A stretch of 8,506 nucleotides of DNA, taken from NCBI GenBank assembly GCA_016207585.1, contig JACQPI010000062.1:1-8506 (forward strand). The letters are read 5' to 3'. The translations under genes were made by a program, and so were the position numbers. Each line of letters starts with the position of its first letter. Positions within the stretch are counted from its first letter, which is position 1. Shown here piece by piece: positions 6,284 to 8,506 of the stretch. A model generated the notes under the pieces. It ran no database searches, was not told the DNA's origin, and saw only the letters and a program-made list of their open reading frames with translations. This DNA comes from Elusimicrobiota bacterium (GTDB lineage Bacteria > Elusimicrobiota > Elusimicrobia > UBA1565 > JACRDR01).

Positions 6284-6678
6284 TGGAGGGACCTCCCCTT
6301 CAATCGGCGAGTTTTCTGATCGACGCTTTTTTCCTACTTCCGTTGTGCGGCTACCTCGCCGCGCGCATCTCAAACCGATTCCATATTTCCTCGCCGTGCC
6401 TCCTAGGGCTCGCCCTGGCGAGCTTCTGGATCATCGCGGGAGGCCTCTACTTCGACCGCCTGGACTTTCCGTTCTTAGGCGAGGCGGGGCGGGGGAACCA
6501 CTTCATGTGGAACTCCGGCATCGAGATCCTCGGTTTTACCCCTCTGTTCGCATTTCCGCGTCCCACGTATGAGCCGTTTTTTTCCCTTCCAAACCTATTT
6601 GCCCTCGTCTCTTTCCTTTTTATCTACCCGGCGGCCCTATACCTGGGGTTTCGCGCCGGACAGCGCGACGGGGCATGA
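6283..6678 (+). CDS. Small membrane protein of unknown function
   Basis: 131 residues; no family recognised. It begins at TAATG, so its ATG shares one base with the epimerase stop, a coupled-translation arrangement. Three membrane helices are likely: about 9-27 (LIDAFFLLPLCGYLAA), 38-57 (LLGLALASFWIIAGGLY) and 105-123 (LFALVSFLFIYPAALYLGF). A semi-hydrophobic stretch with GIEILGF at 79-91 may be a fourth or re-entrant segment. The loop after helix 2 carries charged and aromatic residues (FDRLDFPF, then GRGNHFMWN) that could be functional. The length, helix number and gene position suggest an accessory to the epimerase/TIM-barrel pair, for example a membrane anchor or transporter subunit, but nothing proves it. 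Coding is supported by the overlap, the absence of competing frames and the consistent hydrophobic pattern. Confidence 0.75.
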   Translation: MEGPPLQSASFLIDAFFLLPLCGYLAARISNRFHISSPCLLGLALASFWIIAGGLYFDRLDFPFLGEAGRGNHFMWNSGIEILGFTPLFAFPRPTYEPFFSLPNLFALVSFLFIYPAALYLGFRAGQRDGA

Positions 6679-6691
6679 CACGGGGCATGAC
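6668..6691 (+). repeat. Perfect 12-bp tandem duplication at the stop codon
   Basis: ACGGGGCATGAC occurs twice head to tail (6668-6679 and 6680-6691) without mismatch. The first copy contains the membrane-protein stop TGA (6676-6678); because the period is 12, the second copy repeats the stop in frame (6688-6690). The pair ends 4 bases before the -35 box of the dipeptidase promoter. Confidence 0.85.
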
Positions 6692-6695
6692 GCCC

Positions 6696-6724
6696 TTGCC
6701 ACGCCATATCCAGTAAAATACAAT
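6696..6724 (+). promoter_or_regulatory. Sigma70-like promoter of the dipeptidase/dipeptide epimerase operon
   Basis: TTGCCA (6696-6701) and TACAAT (6719-6724), each 5 of 6 to consensus, are separated by exactly 17 bases. This is the best promoter in the window. The start site would fall near 6731, leaving only about 13 nt before the ATG at 6744. It separates this unit from the upstream operon, although read-through is possible since no terminator is visible in the 65-bp gap. Confidence 0.7.
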
Positions 6725-6743
6725 CTCCCTGAAAGCCCCATCG

Positions 6744-7403
6744 ATGAGGATGTTCAACTCCTTGCGTCCACGGCGGTTTTTCCTGATCCTTGCATGGATC
6801 GCGTGTCTCCCCGCGGCCTGCGCGTTCGCTCCACGCGCAAGCCGCGAGCCGCTGGTAGACATTCGTGAAATCTCCAAAGACATCGTGGTCGATTTTCCAT
6901 ACGCCACGGACCGCAACTTCACCCACAGAACCCTGTACCCGGTCAACCGCTGCCTCCTGCGGGCCTCCGTGGCCAAACGCCTGGCCCTGGTTCAATCCGA
7001 TCTCGCTCCTCAAGGCCTGGGCCTGAAACTCTGGGACTGCTACCGGCCTTTGTCCATACAGAAAAAGCTATGGGAACTCGTCCCCAACCCCGACTACGTC
7101 GCGGACCCCAAAAGGGGCTCCCGCCATAATCGCGGCGCGGCGGTCGATGTCACCCTCGTGGATTCCGGGAGCCGGCCGCTCGAGATGCCGACCGATTTCG
7201 ACGATTTCTCCCCCAAGGCGCACCGGGATTATCCGCAGCTGGATACGAAGGTCCTTGATAACCGCCGGCGCCTGGAACACGCGATGCGTCGACGGGGATT
7301 TTCTGGACTAAAAACGGAATGGTGGCATTTCGACGCGGTCGGATGGGAGCGCTACCCCCTCTTGGACATCCCGCTCAACGACGCTTTGGAAGCTGCCCCA
7401 TGA
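6744..7403 (+). CDS. VanX-type D-alanyl-D-alanine dipeptidase, exported
   Basis: Zinc dipeptidase of the M15D (VanX/DdpX/PcgL) family, hydrolysing D-Ala-D-Ala. 219 residues, about 190 after removal of an export signal, matching the family. Zinc ligands are His128 and Asp135 (SRHNRGAAVD) and His195; the catalytic base is Glu192 (EWWHFD); Arg101 in DCYRP matches the conserved transition-state Arg. Residues 1-29 form a signal sequence: RPRRFFL (8-14) resembles a Tat motif (RRxFL), followed by a hydrophobic core. LPAAC (22-26) looks partly like a lipobox but has Pro at -3, so lipidation is doubtful. Export argues for a periplasmic role in murein peptide salvage, as with PcgL, and not for vancomycin resistance: no vanH or vanA is present. 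The start at 6744 has no Shine-Dalgarno; ATG 6750 is an alternative. It overlaps the dipeptide epimerase gene by 4 nt. Confidence 0.92.
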   Translation: MRMFNSLRPRRFFLILAWIACLPAACAFAPRASREPLVDIREISKDIVVDFPYATDRNFTHRTLYPVNRCLLRASVAKRLALVQSDLAPQGLGLKLWDCYRPLSIQKKLWELVPNPDYVADPKRGSRHNRGAAVDVTLVDSGSRPLEMPTDFDDFSPKAHRDYPQLDTKVLDNRRRLEHAMRRRGFSGLKTEWWHFDAVGWERYPLLDIPLNDALEAAP

Positions 7404-8482
7404 ACGAGGCCGCCATCGTGCGCGTGCGGGCCGCGCCGCTCAACGTCCCGATGACGGAACCCTTCGAGATCGCAACCGGCGTTCGCACGCGCGTCGAGAA
7501 CGTCCTCGTTCTCGTGAAACTGGCGGACGGGACTCACGGTTTCGGAGAATGCGCGCCCTTTTCCGCCGTGTCGAAAGAAACCCAGGCCTCGGCCCTCGCG
7601 GCCGTCCGGCGAGGGCGTGAACATCTCATCGGAAAAAACGCTTCGGACTTTCTATCCTTGGCCCGCGCCCTGGAGGAGCGGATCGGCCCTCATGGGAGCG
7701 CCCGCGCGGGGCTGGAAATGGCGGTCCTGGACGCGCGGATGCGCCAGCTCGGGATTCCTCTCTGGCGTTACTTCGGCGGCGCCGGTCGCCGCGTCCGGAC
7801 CGACATTACCGTAACGCTCGTGACTCCTTCCGCCGCGCGGCGCGCCGCGCGGCGGATTCTGGCCCGAGGCGTCTCGACCATCAAAATCAAGATCGGCCGG
7901 GACCTCGACGAGGACATCGAGCGCATCCGCGCGGTCGCCTCGGAGGCTCCGAGAGCGGAATTGCTCCTGGACGCCAATGAGGGCTACCGGGCCCGGCAGG
8001 CCCTATCGCTCCTGCGGCGCTTGCGCGCGCTCGGCATCCGACCCGCGTTGTTGGAGCAACCGGTCGCGCGGCACGATTGGACCGGCCTCGCCCAGGTATC
8101 CCGCGAAGGCGGGGTTCCCGTGGCGGCCGATGAGTCGGTCTCAAGTCTTGCCGAGGCCTGGACGCTCCTGCGCCACCGAGCCGCCGCCGTCATCAATATC
8201 AAGCTCATGAAGTACGGCATCGCGCACGCCCTGGCGATCGCGAGGTTGGCGCGCGCCAGCGGCCTAAGGCTCATGATTGGAGGAATGGTGGAATCGACGC
8301 TGGCCATGGGATGCGCCGCCCACCTCGCGGCCGGTTTCGGCGGCTTTCGCTTCATCGACCTGGATACCCCGCTTTGGTTCGCCCGTAACCCCATGCGAGG
8401 ACTCTCGATCGGGCCCGGCGGACTCTATGATCTGGGCCCGGTGCGCGCAGGGATCGGCTCTTTCCCGCGCGACTCGGCATGA
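7400..8482 (+). CDS. Dipeptide epimerase (L-Ala-D/L-Glu epimerase-like, enolase superfamily)
   Basis: Cytoplasmic Mg-dependent racemisation of a dipeptide alpha-carbon; the best known members (YcjG, YkfB) convert L-Ala-D-Glu from murein to L-Ala-L-Glu for catabolism. 360 residues, normal length. The capping domain spans about 1-125 (GFGECAPF at 47-54) and the barrel follows. Catalytic acid/bases are Lys164 in KIKIG (162-166) and Lys268 in NIKLMK; metal ligands are Asp191 (LLLDANEGY), Glu219 (LLEQPV) and Asp244 (VAADES). DLD (319-321) matches the DxD motif that holds the dipeptide amino group and separates dipeptide epimerases from other muconate-lactonizing relatives. The family has many specificities, so L-Ala-Glu is likely but not proven. 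The start is an ATGA overlap with the dipeptidase, with a weak GGAAG 7 bases upstream. Residues 144-153 (SAARRAARRI) are encoded by a perfect 28-bp palindrome. Confidence 0.93.
   Translation: MNEAAIVRVRAAPLNVPMTEPFEIATGVRTRVENVLVLVKLADGTHGFGECAPFSAVSKETQASALAAVRRGREHLIGKNASDFLSLARALEERIGPHGSARAGLEMAVLDARMRQLGIPLWRYFGGAGRRVRTDITVTLVTPSAARRAARRILARGVSTIKIKIGRDLDEDIERIRAVASEAPRAELLLDANEGYRARQALSLLRRLRALGIRPALLEQPVARHDWTGLAQVSREGGVPVAADESVSSLAEAWTLLRHRAAAVINIKLMKYGIAHALAIARLARASGLRLMIGGMVESTLAMGCAAHLAAGFGGFRFIDLDTPLWFARNPMRGLSIGPGGLYDLGPVRAGIGSFPRDSA
7829..7856. repeat. Perfect 28-bp palindrome inside the dipeptide epimerase gene
   Basis: Bases 7829-7856 equal their own reverse complement at all 14 pairs; only the outermost pair is T-A, the inner 26 are G or C. 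It encodes Ser-Ala-Ala-Arg-Arg-Ala-Ala-Arg-Arg-Ile (residues 144-153) and also contains a direct repeat of GCCGCGCGGC. In mRNA it could fold into a stem of about 12 bp with a tetraloop. No T-tract follows, so it is not an intrinsic terminator. Confidence 0.9.
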
Positions 8483-8506
8483 GCGCCGCCGTCCGGTGCC
8501 CCGCCT
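8479..8506 (+). CDS. Start of a further operon gene (3' end outside window)
   Basis: ATG at 8479 overlaps the dipeptide epimerase TGA by 4 nt, the same ATGA arrangement used twice upstream. Nine codons are visible (MSAAVRCPA) and the frame stays open to the window edge. No Shine-Dalgarno is visible, so coupled translation is expected. Too short to identify. From the operon context another peptide-salvage gene, such as a murein peptidase or transporter, is a reasonable guess. Confidence 0.5.

Noticed and set aside
5222..6373. 383-codon minus-strand open frame opposite the epimerase
   Set aside because: The plus strand has the Rossmann and Ser-Tyr-Lys motifs; the antisense product has no family features.
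6744..7403. VanX-type gene as a vancomycin-resistance determinant
   Set aside because: No vanH, vanA-type ligase or VanRS genes are present, the protein has an export signal and it is coupled to a dipeptide epimerase; murein salvage fits better.
47..8242. GCGATCGC octamers (near 8235 and a near match near 40) as a HIP1-like cyanobacterial signature
   Set aside because: Too few occurrences; expected by chance in GC-rich DNA with many Ala, Ile and Arg codons.

Overview
The window is 8.5 kb of gene-dense, GC-rich (roughly 60%) bacterial DNA. The genes suggest a Gram-negative host: a MacB-type efflux ATPase/permease, a periplasm-type D-Ala-D-Ala dipeptidase with an export signal, and a secreted coiled-coil protein. 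Nothing in the sequence fixes the phylum. It reads like ordinary chromosome, with no insertion sequence, phage gene, integrase, CRISPR array, tRNA or rRNA visible. Codon and base use look even throughout.

Layout, left to right: (1) the C-terminal three quarters or so of a macB-like gene, running in from the left edge (1-1575); (2) a short gene for a secreted coiled-coil protein of unknown function, with its own extended -10 promoter and a good ribosome binding site (1669-2298); (3) a typical 2-Cys peroxiredoxin with a perfect TATAAT box and a small perfect hairpin touching its ribosome binding site (2435-3025); (4) rmuC on the minus strand, whose stop overlaps the peroxiredoxin stop tail to tail by 6 bases (3020-4264); (5) a 127-bp divergent promoter region; (6) a tightly packed plus-strand set: a xylose-isomerase-like TIM-barrel protein resembling the CbiR group, an NAD-dependent epimerase/dehydratase (4-nt overlap) and a small membrane protein (1-nt overlap), 4392-6678; (7) a second plus-strand unit with its own sigma70-like promoter: a VanX-type D-Ala-D-Ala dipeptidase, a dipeptide epimerase of the enolase superfamily (4-nt overlap) and the first codons of a third gene (4-nt overlap), 6744 to the right edge.

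How the genes may work together: the clearest functional unit is the last one. A D-Ala-D-Ala dipeptidase and an enolase-superfamily dipeptide epimerase, translationally coupled, point to salvage of peptidoglycan-derived dipeptides. The dipeptidase would act outside the inner membrane and the epimerase in the cytoplasm. The TIM-barrel/epimerase/membrane-protein trio looks like a small pathway acting on a sugar or cofactor-like substrate, but the sequence does not show which. The peroxiredoxin and RmuC are housekeeping stress and genome-maintenance functions.

No clearly new system stands out. The best second-look items are a perfect 28-bp all-but-two-bases G+C palindrome inside the dipeptide epimerase gene, the uncharacterised TIM-barrel trio, the murein-dipeptide operon itself, a perfect 12-bp tandem repeat that duplicates a stop codon just upstream of the dipeptidase promoter, and the hairpin abutting the peroxiredoxin ribosome binding site.
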